From: Bacteroidota bacterium
GTDB taxonomy: Bacteria > Bacteroidota > Bacteroidia > JAHEXY01
Length of the DNA stretch: 64,000 nt
Direction: 5' to 3'
Assembly (NCBI GenBank): GCA_023251875.1
Contig: JAHEXY010000007.1
Span: forward strand, 62,001-126,000
Part shown: one piece after another, positions 35,223-46,144 of the stretch
Numbering within the stretch: position 1 is the stretch's first letter
Layout: every line of letters begins with the position of its first letter
Translations under genes and position numbers: made by a program
The notes under the pieces: model-generated
What the model saw: the letters and a program-made list of their open reading frames with translations, nothing else
Database searches by the model: none
Told to the model about the DNA's origin: nothing

Positions 35223-37373
35223 GTGAGCCAAATCCCAAATCCCAAAGTTGCTCTTATTGGTAATCCTAATAGCGGAAAATCAACTTTATTTAATGCCCTT
35301 ACGGGTCTCAATCAAAAAACCGGAAACTTACCAGGTGTTACCGTAGAACAAAAAACAGGGTTCACTAAAATTCCCCAAGATCCAAGTATAGAAATACAAA
35401 CCCAAATTATAGATTTACCCGGCACCTATAGCCTTTATCCAAAATCGGCTGATGAAGAAATCGCTTTTAAGGTTTTATGTGACCCTGCTAACCCATTGCA
35501 CCCCGATATTGTAGTAATAGTGGTTGATGCAGCCAATTTAAAACGAAGTTTATTACTCGCCACCCAAATTATAGATCTCAAAATTCCAGCCCTACTGGCT
35601 CTAAATATGGTTGATACACTTAAAGCTAAAGGTTGTATTATTAATATTGAATTACTATCACAAAAAATAGGCATTCCTGTTATTCCATTAAATTCAAGAA
35701 AAAAAGAGGGTGTAGAAGACTTAAAAAAAGTAATTGGCGATACAATAAAAAATATTGAATTAAAAAATCAAGCGAGCGAAGCCCCTGCTTTTAGAAAAGA
35801 ATGGGGAGAAGCCACGCCATTAATTAAAGATATTCGTTCAGTAGTTTTTACACATAGTGATTATTCTGCTTTTCAAGTGGCTTGCAATGTTGATAAAATT
35901 TCTTTTTTTGATCAGCATCCCGAAAAAAAGAAAGCAATTAAATTTGTTTTACAAAAGCACCAGCCAAATATTCGTGATTTACAAGGCAAAGAAACCATTC
36001 AACGTTATCAAGCCATTACCGTTTTAATAAAAGAAGTAAGTACCTATAACAATAAAATATCAGTTCAATTAAGTCAAAAATTAGATGCTGTTTTCACACA
36101 TAAATTTTATGGCTATTTGGTTTTCTTGGCAATTTTATTTCTCATATTTCAATCGGTCTTTTCATTGGCACAATATCCCATGGACTTTATTGAAGGAGTT
36201 TTTGCTAAACTAAGTTCTTTTACAAACACTCATATGCCCACGGGCATGTTAAACAATTTAATTTCACAGGGAATTATTCCCGGTATTTCAGGTATTGTAG
36301 TATTTGTTCCTCAAATAGCCTTGTTATTTACATTTATTGCCATACTTGAGGATACAGGATATATGGCTCGTGTAAGTTTTATTATGGACAAACCCATGCG
36401 AAAATTTGGCTTGAATGGCCGTTCTATTATTCCCATTATTAGTAGTACGGCTTGCGCAGTACCTTCCATCATGTCTACCCGAACCATAAGCAATTGGAAA
36501 GAAAGAATGATTACCATTATGGTTGCCCCACTAATGAGCTGTTCAGCGCGATTGCCTGTTTATATTCTGCTAATTTCTTTGGTGATTCCAAGCAAAATGA
36601 TTTTTGGCATATTGAGTTTACAGGGTTTAGTAATGATGAGTTTGTATTTAATAGGATTTATAGCTGCAATGGGCGTTGCCTGGATAATGAAGCATCTCTT
36701 AAAATCAAAAGAACAAAGTTTTTTTGTAATGGAAATGCCGGATTACAAATTGCCCGATTGGAAAACCATTGCCATTACTATTTTTGATAAGGTAAAAATG
36801 TTTGTATTAGAAGCGGGCAAAATAATTTTAGCCATTTCAATAATACTGTGGGTACTATCATCATTTGCTCCGAATAATGCTTTTGAAAAAATTGATGAAA
36901 AATATAAAGCTGCTGAATATGCAAGTACTTCACCAAATGAATTAATGGCTAAAATTCAATCAGAAAAATTAGAAAATTCTTATGTAGGCATACTGGGGCA
37001 AAAAATAGAGCCTGTAATTGCACCCTTAGGATTCAACTGGAAAGTAGGTATTGCATTGATTACTTCCTTTGCTGCAAGAGAAGTTTTTGTTGGCACCATG
37101 AGTACCATATATAGCATTGGAAAAAGTCAAGATCAATTATCGCTACAAGAAAAAATGCGTGAAGATGTAAATCCGCAAACAGGCAAGACCTATTATACTT
37201 TAGCCGTAGGAGTTTCGCTTCTGCTCTTTTATGTTTTTGCAATGCAATGCATGAGCACACTTGCTATTGTATTTAGAGAAACAAAACACTGGAAATGGCC
37301 TTTGATTCAATTTGTGTATATGACAGGTCTTGCTTATACAATAAGCTTTATTGCATTTCATTTTTTGAAGTAA
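35223..37373 (+). CDS. feoB: Ferrous iron transporter B
   Basis: The 716-residue inner-membrane Fe(II) transporter has an N-terminal G-protein domain (G1 GNPNSGKSTLFNALTG, G3 DLPGTYSL, G4 NMVD). A long membrane region follows, with GISGIVVFVPQIALLFTFIA and the FeoB signatures EDTGYMARVSFIMDKPMRKF, GLNGRSIIPIISSTACAVPS and MVAPLMSCSARLPVY, which repeat as AAREVFVGTMSTIYS near the end. It starts with GTG at 35223; the ATG two bases earlier is out of frame and meets a stop at once. It is in an operon with feoA. Confidence 0.97.
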   Translation: MSQIPNPKVALIGNPNSGKSTLFNALTGLNQKTGNLPGVTVEQKTGFTKIPQDPSIEIQTQIIDLPGTYSLYPKSADEEIAFKVLCDPANPLHPDIVVIVVDAANLKRSLLLATQIIDLKIPALLALNMVDTLKAKGCIINIELLSQKIGIPVIPLNSRKKEGVEDLKKVIGDTIKNIELKNQASEAPAFRKEWGEATPLIKDIRSVVFTHSDYSAFQVACNVDKISFFDQHPEKKKAIKFVLQKHQPNIRDLQGKETIQRYQAITVLIKEVSTYNNKISVQLSQKLDAVFTHKFYGYLVFLAILFLIFQSVFSLAQYPMDFIEGVFAKLSSFTNTHMPTGMLNNLISQGIIPGISGIVVFVPQIALLFTFIAILEDTGYMARVSFIMDKPMRKFGLNGRSIIPIISSTACAVPSIMSTRTISNWKERMITIMVAPLMSCSARLPVYILLISLVIPSKMIFGILSLQGLVMMSLYLIGFIAAMGVAWIMKHLLKSKEQSFFVMEMPDYKLPDWKTIAITIFDKVKMFVLEAGKIILAISIILWVLSSFAPNNAFEKIDEKYKAAEYASTSPNELMAKIQSEKLENSYVGILGQKIEPVIAPLGFNWKVGIALITSFAAREVFVGTMSTIYSIGKSQDQLSLQEKMREDVNPQTGKTYYTLAVGVSLLLFYVFAMQCMSTLAIVFRETKHWKWPLIQFVYMTGLAYTISFIAFHFLK

Positions 37374-37428
37374 ATTTATAGATACGAATTGCACACAAAT
37401 AATTCATGTAATTCGTGTTTTATATATG

Positions 37429-40400
37429 CTATTTAATCACCACTACTTTTTTAGTAATACTTTCATCATTGGTTTTTACTTTCACAAAATAAGTTCCGCT
37501 TGCAAGATTTGATATATTCATACTATAATGTCTTACCCCTGTCACATGTTCTTCATTTGCAATTGCACGAATTTCTTTACCCATAAAATCTATTAAATAA
37601 ATTTGTAAACTTGAATGTGTGACTAAGCTAACGTCTAAGAAAATATCATTTGAAGACGGATTGGGATAAATATTTACAAAAGAATTGTGTTTCTGAATAT
37701 TTTTTAAATTTACAATATTGCCATTATTATCATCTAAGTGAATGCCATAAAAACCTGTTGTGGTACCAACCAAAATAGAGCCGGAGGCAAGGTCATTAAT
37801 TATTTCGCCAGGGAGCCCTCTATAAACTCTTGTTAGCGTATCTTTAAATGCATCATAAACAAATATTTCTCTGCCTACGGCAACATAAATACTATCAGAA
37901 TAATTGTTATTCAAAGCTATGGAGGTAATGTGATCGCTATCATTTAATAGAGGTATGTTTTGAAAAGAAATTCCCCCATCATCCGTGTACATAAAAGCAT
38001 TGCAGGTATTGCTTGATGCTCCTACATATAAATTTCCTGAGTGGTTTGGTTTGGCAGCAAGCGCAGTAATGGGCATATTTGTTACCGTGTTATCGTTTGG
38101 GCATTTGGGCCCATCTGCAACTTTTACCCAAGTTTGTCCAAGATTAGTTGATTTCCATAGGGATCCTGCGCCATCAGCCAAGCCACTACCCATAAAAACA
38201 CTGGTATCTACAGTGCCGTACGCAACCGCTATTTCATTTCCCCCTTCCGGAATAGATAATACATTTGACCAGTTATATCCCCCGTCTGTAGAACGCCACA
38301 AACTGCCGGCATAATCAGTATTGTCTCCTTTTAGTGCTAATACTATATTAGCATTCACAAAAACAATATCCGTTAATGGTACGGCATTAGGGTATCCAAA
38401 TGGGTTAATAGTTGCAAAACCATTAGGTCCTGACATGCTTACATATAAAGCACCTAAATTCCCACATACCACATGTTGTGAATTTAAAGGATCAATTGCA
38501 ACTGCGGTATAAATATTTGTAGTGTCTACAGAACTAACCGGAAATTGACCATAGGGCGCATGCCATTTATCAATATATTTAATGGATGTATCAGTATAAG
38601 CTGTTGTATATGCTAATCCCGATTGGGTAGCTAAATAAAAAACAGATTTATCATTTGTTTTTGCAATTTGAATAATTTTAGAAGCGGCAAGGCCTTCACT
38701 TTTTGATTTAATAACGTTACCATTTAATCCGGATGTATTATAATAAATACAACCACCCATTAAACGTATAATATAATCAGGATTACTTGGTAAAATAGCT
38801 TTTACTTCTAATGCACTGGCATTAATATTTTCCCAGGTTGTTCCTAAATCTTTTGAATACGTTCCATTTGCTAAAAGCAATATTCCATTATTCCCGGAAA
38901 TGTTGGTTGCCCAGGTTGAACTGTAATCAACATCGGTTAATTCAAAATTCAAATGGCCACCAATATTTATCCAATTCAAACCTCCATTAAAAGAAACATA
39001 AATTTGTGAACTATCGTTATCGTCAATTCCTGAAATAAAAACGGTATCAGCACTGGTATTTACAGGTGGAATAAAAACTTTTTCGATGCCACTCAATCCC
39101 AATGGTAAAGTAATTTTTACCACTGTATTGGTATTGTCACATCTGTATAAATTGCCTTGTGTTTGTGGAGTATTTCCCAATGTATCGGCAATAACATAAA
39201 AAGGAAAACCACTTGCCGTGTTGCTAGCAGAAATCCATAATGCCTCTGGTCTGTTATTAGTTGCGGAAATCCATTTTTTAAGACTAATTACTTTTTTAGG
39301 AAAATAAATATCGGTATCCTGCATAATAACATAATTACCTAAAAGAGAATATAAATAATAATCCGTGAGACCTATATTTTTTACTCCATAAGCATTTTCA
39401 TATTGCCAGTTATCTGCTATCTCATCATCTAATGCAGTATTCCAATGCCCTGTATCGCCATTATGAAAATTGATGACAGATGCATTTAGTGAACCTTGGT
39501 TTTGATTTGTATAAACAGCTACCCATCCTTTTGAATTTGTTAAAACACGCATGGCACGGCCGCCCCAGCCACGATGCCCACAATCATATTCTAATGAATC
39601 ATAAGGAAAAGAGGGGATCCATGTTTTTCCGGTATCGTCAGAAAAAAATAATGATTGTGGTGTTTCTACCGCAATAAATAAGCGATTATTAATAGTAGAA
39701 AACGTAAAGTCTAATCCAACTGCCCCATATATTCCAAGATTGGGGGTTTGTATGCTATCAGGGATAACACAATTGCTGCTATCATAGGGGTAATCAATGG
39801 CAATAATAGTGAAGGTATCTGAGGTTAAGCTATTATATGTATAAACCAATTGGTAAGTACCTGTTGTGCTTATGTTAATTTGCTCTGCAATACCAATACC
39901 CTTATTAAAATAAGCTTTTTTATTTGTTATATTAGATATGGTTGTTCCGCTGATTTGTTGTACAGCAGCATAACCGCTACTAAAAGTAGTATCAATTTCC
40001 CCATTGGCATTTAGAGCAAAAATATATTTAGAAAAAAAAGAATCTGTATAAACAGTATCATACATTTCATCCCAACACTTTAATGTGGTTGCAGAAGCCC
40101 CTCCATTGGTATAAGGGTTATTTACAACAGTTATTGTTTTTATAGCAGAAGTTATAAGTCCAGCTGAAGAACATCTAATTTGATAAGTGCCTGTAGTATT
40201 TACGTATGCTAATTGAATAGAAGCTTTTCCTTTTGAGAATGCAACTGTTGAAGTACCCAATAATGTATCAGGACCAACCGCTTCCAGCTTTACATTTCCA
40301 TTATAGTTTTGATCCGTTGTACCTGCACTATCCACGGCATTGGCTTTAACATATATGGGAACACCTATATAATATGCATCTTCTTCATTAATTATAGTAA

Positions 40401-40503
40401 TGCTAACTTTGGTTGCTTGTGAAAAAGTTTGAATATGCAATACAAGTACCAACAAAATGCCAATAAAAAAAGAGCTGAATATTTTAGATAAAAATTGAAG
40501 CAT
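37429..40503 (-). CDS. Giant secreted Asp-box propeller protein, T9SS type A (paralogue 3)
   Basis: The 1024-residue protein has a signal peptide and an N-terminal Ig-like region (VSITIINEEDAYYIGVPIYV, GNVKLEAVGPDTLLG, TGTYQIRCSSAGLI) of about 220 residues. A long beta-propeller follows, rich in Asp-box turns (FFSDDTGKTW, LWRSTDGGYNW, LWKSTNLGQTW, MYTDDGGISF), then a T9SS tail (VNIYPNPSSNDIFLDVS ... SGTYFVKVKTNDESITKKVV). Conserved blocks such as FYLATQSGLAYTTAYTD and KWHAPYGQFP are shared with the two upstream genes. No sialidase active-site set is evident. It is the third gene of a tandem array, 37 bp after its neighbour. Confidence 0.88.
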   Translation of the reverse strand: MLQFLSKIFSSFFIGILLVLVLHIQTFSQATKVSITIINEEDAYYIGVPIYVKANAVDSAGTTDQNYNGNVKLEAVGPDTLLGTSTVAFSKGKASIQLAYVNTTGTYQIRCSSAGLITSAIKTITVVNNPYTNGGASATTLKCWDEMYDTVYTDSFFSKYIFALNANGEIDTTFSSGYAAVQQISGTTISNITNKKAYFNKGIGIAEQINISTTGTYQLVYTYNSLTSDTFTIIAIDYPYDSSNCVIPDSIQTPNLGIYGAVGLDFTFSTINNRLFIAVETPQSLFFSDDTGKTWIPSFPYDSLEYDCGHRGWGGRAMRVLTNSKGWVAVYTNQNQGSLNASVINFHNGDTGHWNTALDDEIADNWQYENAYGVKNIGLTDYYLYSLLGNYVIMQDTDIYFPKKVISLKKWISATNNRPEALWISASNTASGFPFYVIADTLGNTPQTQGNLYRCDNTNTVVKITLPLGLSGIEKVFIPPVNTSADTVFISGIDDNDSSQIYVSFNGGLNWINIGGHLNFELTDVDYSSTWATNISGNNGILLLANGTYSKDLGTTWENINASALEVKAILPSNPDYIIRLMGGCIYYNTSGLNGNVIKSKSEGLAASKIIQIAKTNDKSVFYLATQSGLAYTTAYTDTSIKYIDKWHAPYGQFPVSSVDTTNIYTAVAIDPLNSQHVVCGNLGALYVSMSGPNGFATINPFGYPNAVPLTDIVFVNANIVLALKGDNTDYAGSLWRSTDGGYNWSNVLSIPEGGNEIAVAYGTVDTSVFMGSGLADGAGSLWKSTNLGQTWVKVADGPKCPNDNTVTNMPITALAAKPNHSGNLYVGASSNTCNAFMYTDDGGISFQNIPLLNDSDHITSIALNNNYSDSIYVAVGREIFVYDAFKDTLTRVYRGLPGEIINDLASGSILVGTTTGFYGIHLDDNNGNIVNLKNIQKHNSFVNIYPNPSSNDIFLDVSLVTHSSLQIYLIDFMGKEIRAIANEEHVTGVRHYSMNISNLASGTYFVKVKTNDESITKKVVVIK

Positions 40504-40540
40504 TTTATACCATTTGTATTTATAAATTAGTTTAAACAGG

Positions 40541-43500
40541 TTACTTAGAAATCAATATTTTTTTATTTATAATTTCATTATCACCTATAACCCGAATGAA
40601 ATAAGTGCCCGAAACAAGATTATTGCAATCAACATTAAGTTGCATTGTTTCTTGTTCTGTTTTTCCTTTGTAAATAGTTTTTATATTTCTACCAAGCACA
40701 TCTAATAAATTAATTTGCATGTCATTTTTTTGCTGACTACTATTTACTTCAATTGTAAAAGAATATGAAGAAGGATTAGGATAAAGCAGTACCCTATTTG
40801 TTACAACGGAAACTTTATCAATTCCAACAATGTCTATAGTTTTGTCTCCATCTACACCATAAAAACCGGTTGTTGAACCAACAAGAATAGAACCATGTGC
40901 AAGCTCATACATAATTTCTCCCGGCAAACCGGTAAATATAACTTGGCCACTATCTGTACTGGGGTTGTAATCAAATATTTGTTTACGATTACCAACATAT
41001 ACATTTGTATCCGGATTTTCTAAATCAACAGAAACGGTAGAAAACGCACCCTCTCCTAATAAATCAGTATAATGATATGTTATGCCTCCATCATAGGAAA
41101 CTACAAAGGCATTATCAGTATTATGTCCTGAAGCAATATATAAAGTATCCGTTCCCCTTGGATCAACTGCAATATCGAAAATGGGCATTGAATCAATGGT
41201 AATATCTGTTATACTAGTAGGGCCGGCATGAATACCCATCCATGTTAAGCCCAAATCTGTCGATTTCCATAATATCCCTGCCCTATCACTTGATGCAAGT
41301 GATTTAGCAAAACCTGAACCGGCATATAATACCGTATCAGTTGCACTTATTCCCATGGCAAGGACATTTCCTGAATAAAATCCAGCAGGACTAACATTGG
41401 TCCAGTTTAAGCCACCATCAACAGTGCGCCAAATATTACCCCAATCGCTATTATTATCTCCTTCCGATATTCGTCCTGTTACAGCTAAGGCAATATCTGA
41501 ATCAACAAATAAAATATCTCTCACATACATATAAAGGCCAAAGCCAGTTACATTAACATATTGAAAGCCATTGTAGCCCGTAAAGCTTACATTAAAATTA
41601 TTTGCACCGCCCGCAATAACATGTAAAGAGTCATATGGATCAATTACAACTGCAAATATGCCATCAGAATCATTAACTGATGCTATTGGAAATTCTCCAT
41701 AAGGAGCATGCCATTTATCAAAAGCAGAAACTAGGGTGTCTAAATAGGCTGTGGTATATGCTAAGCCCGATCGAGTAGCTAGATAAAAAACAGATTTATT
41801 GCTTGTTCGGGCTATCTTATTTATCTGAATTGCTTCTAGCCCATAATTATCAGCTATGCTGAATGTGCCACTTAGTCCGCTTGTACTAATTTCCACCCCT
41901 TTATTTTTACTTGCTAAAACTATATTTTGATCATAAATAGAAACACTTGCGGCACTATACTGGCTATTAAAGATTATTTCCCAAGTATCTCCTAAATCTT
42001 TAGAAATAGCCTTGCCTTGTAAAATAAGAATCATATTCCCCAATGAGCTTGAACTATAATCTAAATCACTTATAGAACTTGAATAAGGGTCAAGAGCCCA
42101 AGAAATATCTTGCCAGTTTATACCTTTATCGTATGATCGATATGTTTTTTGCGTGAAAGTTAAATTGGAGTTTATTATTCTTCCGGAAATAAAAACGGTA
42201 TCCCCTGTATTTCCTAATGGAGATGTAAATACTTCAGAAATTCCACTTAAACCTGAGGGAAGAGATATCGAAGTAAATAATGATCCATCAAAATAATATA
42301 ACTTACCACTTATGTTATCACCCATATCGCCTGTAGTATCAACAATAATATAAAATGGATAACTACTAGAATTATTTGCCGGGGCTATTCTCGCAATACT
42401 GTTTGTTAATGGAAAACTTCCTAAATAAAGAGATGCGTCAATTATATTTTTAATGCCTGAAGAATCACGGATAACAATTGTATTAGTAAGCACAGAATAC
42501 ATATAATAGTCGGTAAGGCCAATGCCTCTTGGAGTCTGCATCCCATAGCCAAGATCCATCATCATATTTTGATCTGAAGCTGTTTGCCAGCTGCCACTAT
42601 CTCCATTATGAAAACTAACTTCTGTAGATTTTAAACTTCCTAATTCTTGCTCGGTATACGCAGATACCCATCCTTTGTTATTTGTTAAAACTTTGTGTCC
42701 TCCCCCTCCCCATCCCGAATTTCCACAATTAAATTCGAGTGAATCTACCGGAAAAGCGGCTTCCCATGTTTTAGCCGTATCATCAGAATAAAACAATGAT
42801 GCAGGTGCTCGTACCCCTGCAAATAATCTGCCATTGGGGCTAAAAGTAAGATCGATACAAGTCCCACTATATAATCCTAAATTACTTCTGCTACCTACGG
42901 TTGTTGTATCACAAGTGCTTGATGTGGTATCTGTACTTGTGGTAGATGTGCCAACAAATACGGTTGAAGTATCTTTTATTAAAGAGCCGGAACTGCATAC
43001 AATTTGATTCGCTCCTGTAGCTGTTAAGGAAAGGCTACTAAATAAAGCAACACCTTTAGTGAAATTTTTATTTGTAACTCCCGTAAGAGAACCCGATCCA
43101 ATAATACTAAGGCTTACCGATGCATTACAAGTAGTATCAATTTTATTTGAGCTGTTTGCAGCAATCACATATCGAAATAAAAAATCATCTGTTGCAATAG
43201 TATCTTGAGAGTGTTTATTAATAAATTTTAATACTGAAGATGAATTGGAGAATGAAAAATAATCAAACATTTTAATTGAGATAGTGTCTGCCGATAAGCT
43301 TCCGGAAGAAAATTTAATTACATAATTGCCGGAAGTGTTAAATGATAGATCTGTAAATTCAGCAATGCCACCAAGAAAAAAAACTGAGAATGGCCCACTA
43401 AATGTTCCGGGGCCGCTAATTACGCTTACAATTGCAGAATTTGTATTGCCATAAGTGTCATCAATATTATTGTCAATATCTCTTGCCGATAGCCTTACGT

Positions 43501-43636
43501 AAAATGGAATTTTAGAAGGAAAGGAATCTCCAGAAGCAACATAATCAACCTGTAAATGGGTTGCTGTACCTGCTTTAAGGTTTAGTATAAATAGCAATTG
43601 ACTTGCAATTATTGAAATTAAAATAGAGCGTGTCAT
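40541..43636 (-). CDS. Giant secreted Asp-box propeller protein, T9SS type A (paralogue 2)
   Basis: The 1031-residue paralogue has the same architecture: signal peptide (MTRSILISIIASQLLFILNL), an Ig-like N-terminus (HLQVDYVASGDSFPSKIPFY) with a second related Ig module, then the propeller with NLGLYSGTCIDLTFSPNGRL, LFYSDDTAKTWEAAFPVDSL, NIWRTVDGGLNWTNVSPAGF and ILWKSTDLGLTWMGI, and a T9SS tail (VLLYPNPSSYSFTIEVN ... SGTYFIRVIGDNEIINKKIL). A run of Thr/Ser (TSTTSTDTTSSTCDTTTVG) links the Ig part to the propeller. Probably surface-exposed or released; ligand unknown. Confidence 0.88.
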   Translation of the reverse strand: MTRSILISIIASQLLFILNLKAGTATHLQVDYVASGDSFPSKIPFYVRLSARDIDNNIDDTYGNTNSAIVSVISGPGTFSGPFSVFFLGGIAEFTDLSFNTSGNYVIKFSSGSLSADTISIKMFDYFSFSNSSSVLKFINKHSQDTIATDDFLFRYVIAANSSNKIDTTCNASVSLSIIGSGSLTGVTNKNFTKGVALFSSLSLTATGANQIVCSSGSLIKDTSTVFVGTSTTSTDTTSSTCDTTTVGSRSNLGLYSGTCIDLTFSPNGRLFAGVRAPASLFYSDDTAKTWEAAFPVDSLEFNCGNSGWGGGGHKVLTNNKGWVSAYTEQELGSLKSTEVSFHNGDSGSWQTASDQNMMMDLGYGMQTPRGIGLTDYYMYSVLTNTIVIRDSSGIKNIIDASLYLGSFPLTNSIARIAPANNSSSYPFYIIVDTTGDMGDNISGKLYYFDGSLFTSISLPSGLSGISEVFTSPLGNTGDTVFISGRIINSNLTFTQKTYRSYDKGINWQDISWALDPYSSSISDLDYSSSSLGNMILILQGKAISKDLGDTWEIIFNSQYSAASVSIYDQNIVLASKNKGVEISTSGLSGTFSIADNYGLEAIQINKIARTSNKSVFYLATRSGLAYTTAYLDTLVSAFDKWHAPYGEFPIASVNDSDGIFAVVIDPYDSLHVIAGGANNFNVSFTGYNGFQYVNVTGFGLYMYVRDILFVDSDIALAVTGRISEGDNNSDWGNIWRTVDGGLNWTNVSPAGFYSGNVLAMGISATDTVLYAGSGFAKSLASSDRAGILWKSTDLGLTWMGIHAGPTSITDITIDSMPIFDIAVDPRGTDTLYIASGHNTDNAFVVSYDGGITYHYTDLLGEGAFSTVSVDLENPDTNVYVGNRKQIFDYNPSTDSGQVIFTGLPGEIMYELAHGSILVGSTTGFYGVDGDKTIDIVGIDKVSVVTNRVLLYPNPSSYSFTIEVNSSQQKNDMQINLLDVLGRNIKTIYKGKTEQETMQLNVDCNNLVSGTYFIRVIGDNEIINKKILISK

Positions 43637-43687
43637 ATAAATGATTCTTGGGTTTATCTCACTTATACTAGATACAATGACAAAAGG

Positions 43688-46144
43688 TTACATTTTAGAA
43701 ATAATAATTTTTTGGCTATGATTTATTTGAGAATTTTTAATGTGTAAATAGTAAATACCATTTGATAATTGAGCGGTATCAAATTCTAAGATATTTTCAT
43801 TTGAATAAGGGGCATTGTATGCTTGTAGGACGGTTCTTCCCATTACATCATATACTGTAATTTTTAATTTTTCAGAAGACGTTAATCCATTTACTTGAAT
43901 ACATGCCCTATTGGTAATTGGGTTGGGATAAATAGTTACAACAATATCCTTATTGGATGATATAGATGGTATTGAAGTAATAAGCACATCGTCTCCATCA
44001 ATACCATAAAACCCAGTAGTTGTACCCACAAGTATAGACCCAATGGCTAAGTCTTGGATAAGATCTCCTGGAAGGCCTGTATAAATAAGACTTGCCGAAT
44101 CAAGAGCCGGATTATAGAAATATAATTTTCTATTGATCCCCACGTATACAATTGAATCTATATGGGAAGGATCTATTTCAACTGCAAATGGAGTTTCTTG
44201 AGATAGGGGATTTATATATTGATACGTAAGCCCCCCGTCTGTTGATTTGGCAAATGCCCTAGTAGGATCATAACCGGCAGTAATATACAATGTATCTTTT
44301 CCTCTTGGATCAACTGCAATGTCGTTAATAACCAATCCGGTAATAGATGGATCGCTCACATCAGTAGGGCCTTGATTTACTTGTGTCCATGTTAAGCCAA
44401 GGTCCGTAGATTTCCAAATAAACCCCTTTTCAATATTACTGCATCCCGATCCTACATAAATTACGGTATCCGTTTTGCCATATCCTACAGCAACTGTACT
44501 AGAGGTTCCAAAACCTGATGGAGACACATTTGCCCATGAATCACCACCATTTGTAGATCTCCATATATCTCCATTACCAGCATATTGATCTTTAAAAGTA
44601 CCTGTTACTGCTACCACAATAGTACTATTAACAAATTCAATATCTTTTGTTCTTATAGCCCCTACATCATAATTAGTAGGATTTACAGCATTAAACCCAT
44701 TAAGACCGGTATGACTTACAAAAAAACCTCCCGACCATGCGGCAATTACATGTGCTGAATCAGCAGGATCAACAGCAACGGCTGTAATTCCTCCAATAAC
44801 ATCTGTATTACTAATAGGAAAAACACCATTAGGACTTAGCCATTTATTAACACCTGTAATTGTTTTATCAAGATATTTTGTTGTATAAGCTAAACCCGAT
44901 TGAGTGGCTAAATAGAATTCTGTTTCATTTGTATTACGAGCAATTTTCCAAACAAATGAAGCATCAAATCCAGCACAAGGTTGTTGCACTAATGGTCCAT
45001 TACAACCGGTTGTACTTACATATACACCTGGAGTACTCGATCCTACAAAAAAACTGGTATCACTTGGGTGCATAGTTAAAGCTACTGAATAAATATTTCC
45101 TGTACTTTGAGGTATGGGTGCAGTAGCAATCCAAGTACTTCCCATATCTTTTGAAATATATGCCAAGCCATTCACCAAAAGCAAGCCATTACTCAAAGGC
45201 ATTTGCACAGTCCAATTAGGATTGTATGTTGCATGTGCAATATAATCAGAAAGGCTATTGGTGCTAGGTGAAATATTTGTCCAAGAGGCTCCCGCATTTG
45301 ATGAGCGATACAGTTTCATTTTTCCGGTACTAGTATACCCATTTACAAAAATGGTGTCACCGGTACTTTGCCCGGGATGTGTAAATACTTTTGAAACAGA
45401 AGAAAGGGCTGATGGTAATGTAATTTTTGTAAAAATACTGCCATCGTATTTATATAAATTTCCATGAAATGTAGCAGTAGTTGTAGAGTCTATTACCACA
45501 TAAAAAGGATAGCCCGAAGCTGTATTTGCAATTGCAATACTTCTTAAATAAAAGGCAGAATCAACGCCTGAAATTCTAGAAGTAATATCAATAACATCTG
45601 AGGAGTCTGTTGCATTTGTATCAATTTTAACAATATAATTTTGTAACAATACGTATAAATAATAATCTGATAGGCCAATTGCACTAACGGATTTATTTGC
45701 GTAACCTAACTGTGAAAGCATATAGCCATCCATAGCAGTACGCCAAGTTCCGGTATCTCCATTGGTAAAACTAATTTGTGCAGCAGAAAGCCCCCCAACA
45801 GAAGCCGTTCTTGATGCAACCCAACCTTTTGTATTGGTAAATACACTTATTCCACCACCGCCCCAGCCTCTGGTATCACAATCATAATCAAGAGAATCGT
45901 TCGAAAAAGCATGATACCATGTTTTAGCACTATCATCTGAAATATATAATGAAGAGGGCGCTGTACAAGTAGCCAATAATCTCCCCTTAGTAGTAAAAGC
46001 CATATCAATGGCTAAACCGCCATAAATACCTAAATTTTTGCCTTTACCCACCATTATCGTATCACAAGTTTGGGTAAATGCATTCGTTTTAATTAATAAG
46101 CATAGTAATAGAAAACAAGTGGTGTATCGTAAAAAATAAGGCAT
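43688..46144 (-). CDS. Giant secreted Asp-box propeller protein, T9SS type A (paralogue 1, no Ig domain)
   Basis: The 818-residue first gene of the array lacks the Ig-like N-terminus and goes from the signal peptide straight to the propeller (CDTIMVGKGKNLGIYGGLAI, then DMAFTTKGRLL). It keeps the shared blocks SLYISDDSAKTWYHAFSNDS, DTRGWGGGGISVFTNTKGWV, DIWRSTNGGDSWANVSPSGF and FIWKSTDLGLTWTQV. A T9SS tail closes it (VTIYPNPITNRACIQVNGL ... NGIYYLHIKNSQINHSQKII). Intergenic gaps in the array are 51 and 37 bp, consistent with one transcript. It is the likely ancestral or minimal form, to which the other two added Ig modules. Confidence 0.88.
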   Translation of the reverse strand: MPYFLRYTTCFLLLCLLIKTNAFTQTCDTIMVGKGKNLGIYGGLAIDMAFTTKGRLLATCTAPSSLYISDDSAKTWYHAFSNDSLDYDCDTRGWGGGGISVFTNTKGWVASRTASVGGLSAAQISFTNGDTGTWRTAMDGYMLSQLGYANKSVSAIGLSDYYLYVLLQNYIVKIDTNATDSSDVIDITSRISGVDSAFYLRSIAIANTASGYPFYVVIDSTTTATFHGNLYKYDGSIFTKITLPSALSSVSKVFTHPGQSTGDTIFVNGYTSTGKMKLYRSSNAGASWTNISPSTNSLSDYIAHATYNPNWTVQMPLSNGLLLVNGLAYISKDMGSTWIATAPIPQSTGNIYSVALTMHPSDTSFFVGSSTPGVYVSTTGCNGPLVQQPCAGFDASFVWKIARNTNETEFYLATQSGLAYTTKYLDKTITGVNKWLSPNGVFPISNTDVIGGITAVAVDPADSAHVIAAWSGGFFVSHTGLNGFNAVNPTNYDVGAIRTKDIEFVNSTIVVAVTGTFKDQYAGNGDIWRSTNGGDSWANVSPSGFGTSSTVAVGYGKTDTVIYVGSGCSNIEKGFIWKSTDLGLTWTQVNQGPTDVSDPSITGLVINDIAVDPRGKDTLYITAGYDPTRAFAKSTDGGLTYQYINPLSQETPFAVEIDPSHIDSIVYVGINRKLYFYNPALDSASLIYTGLPGDLIQDLAIGSILVGTTTGFYGIDGDDVLITSIPSISSNKDIVVTIYPNPITNRACIQVNGLTSSEKLKITVYDVMGRTVLQAYNAPYSNENILEFDTAQLSNGIYYLHIKNSQINHSQKIIISKM

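Noticed and set aside
37429-46144. Calling the three Asp-box propellers sialidases
   Set aside because: Asp-box turns are present, but the FRIP motif and Arg triad / Tyr-Glu catalytic set of sialidases are not visible.
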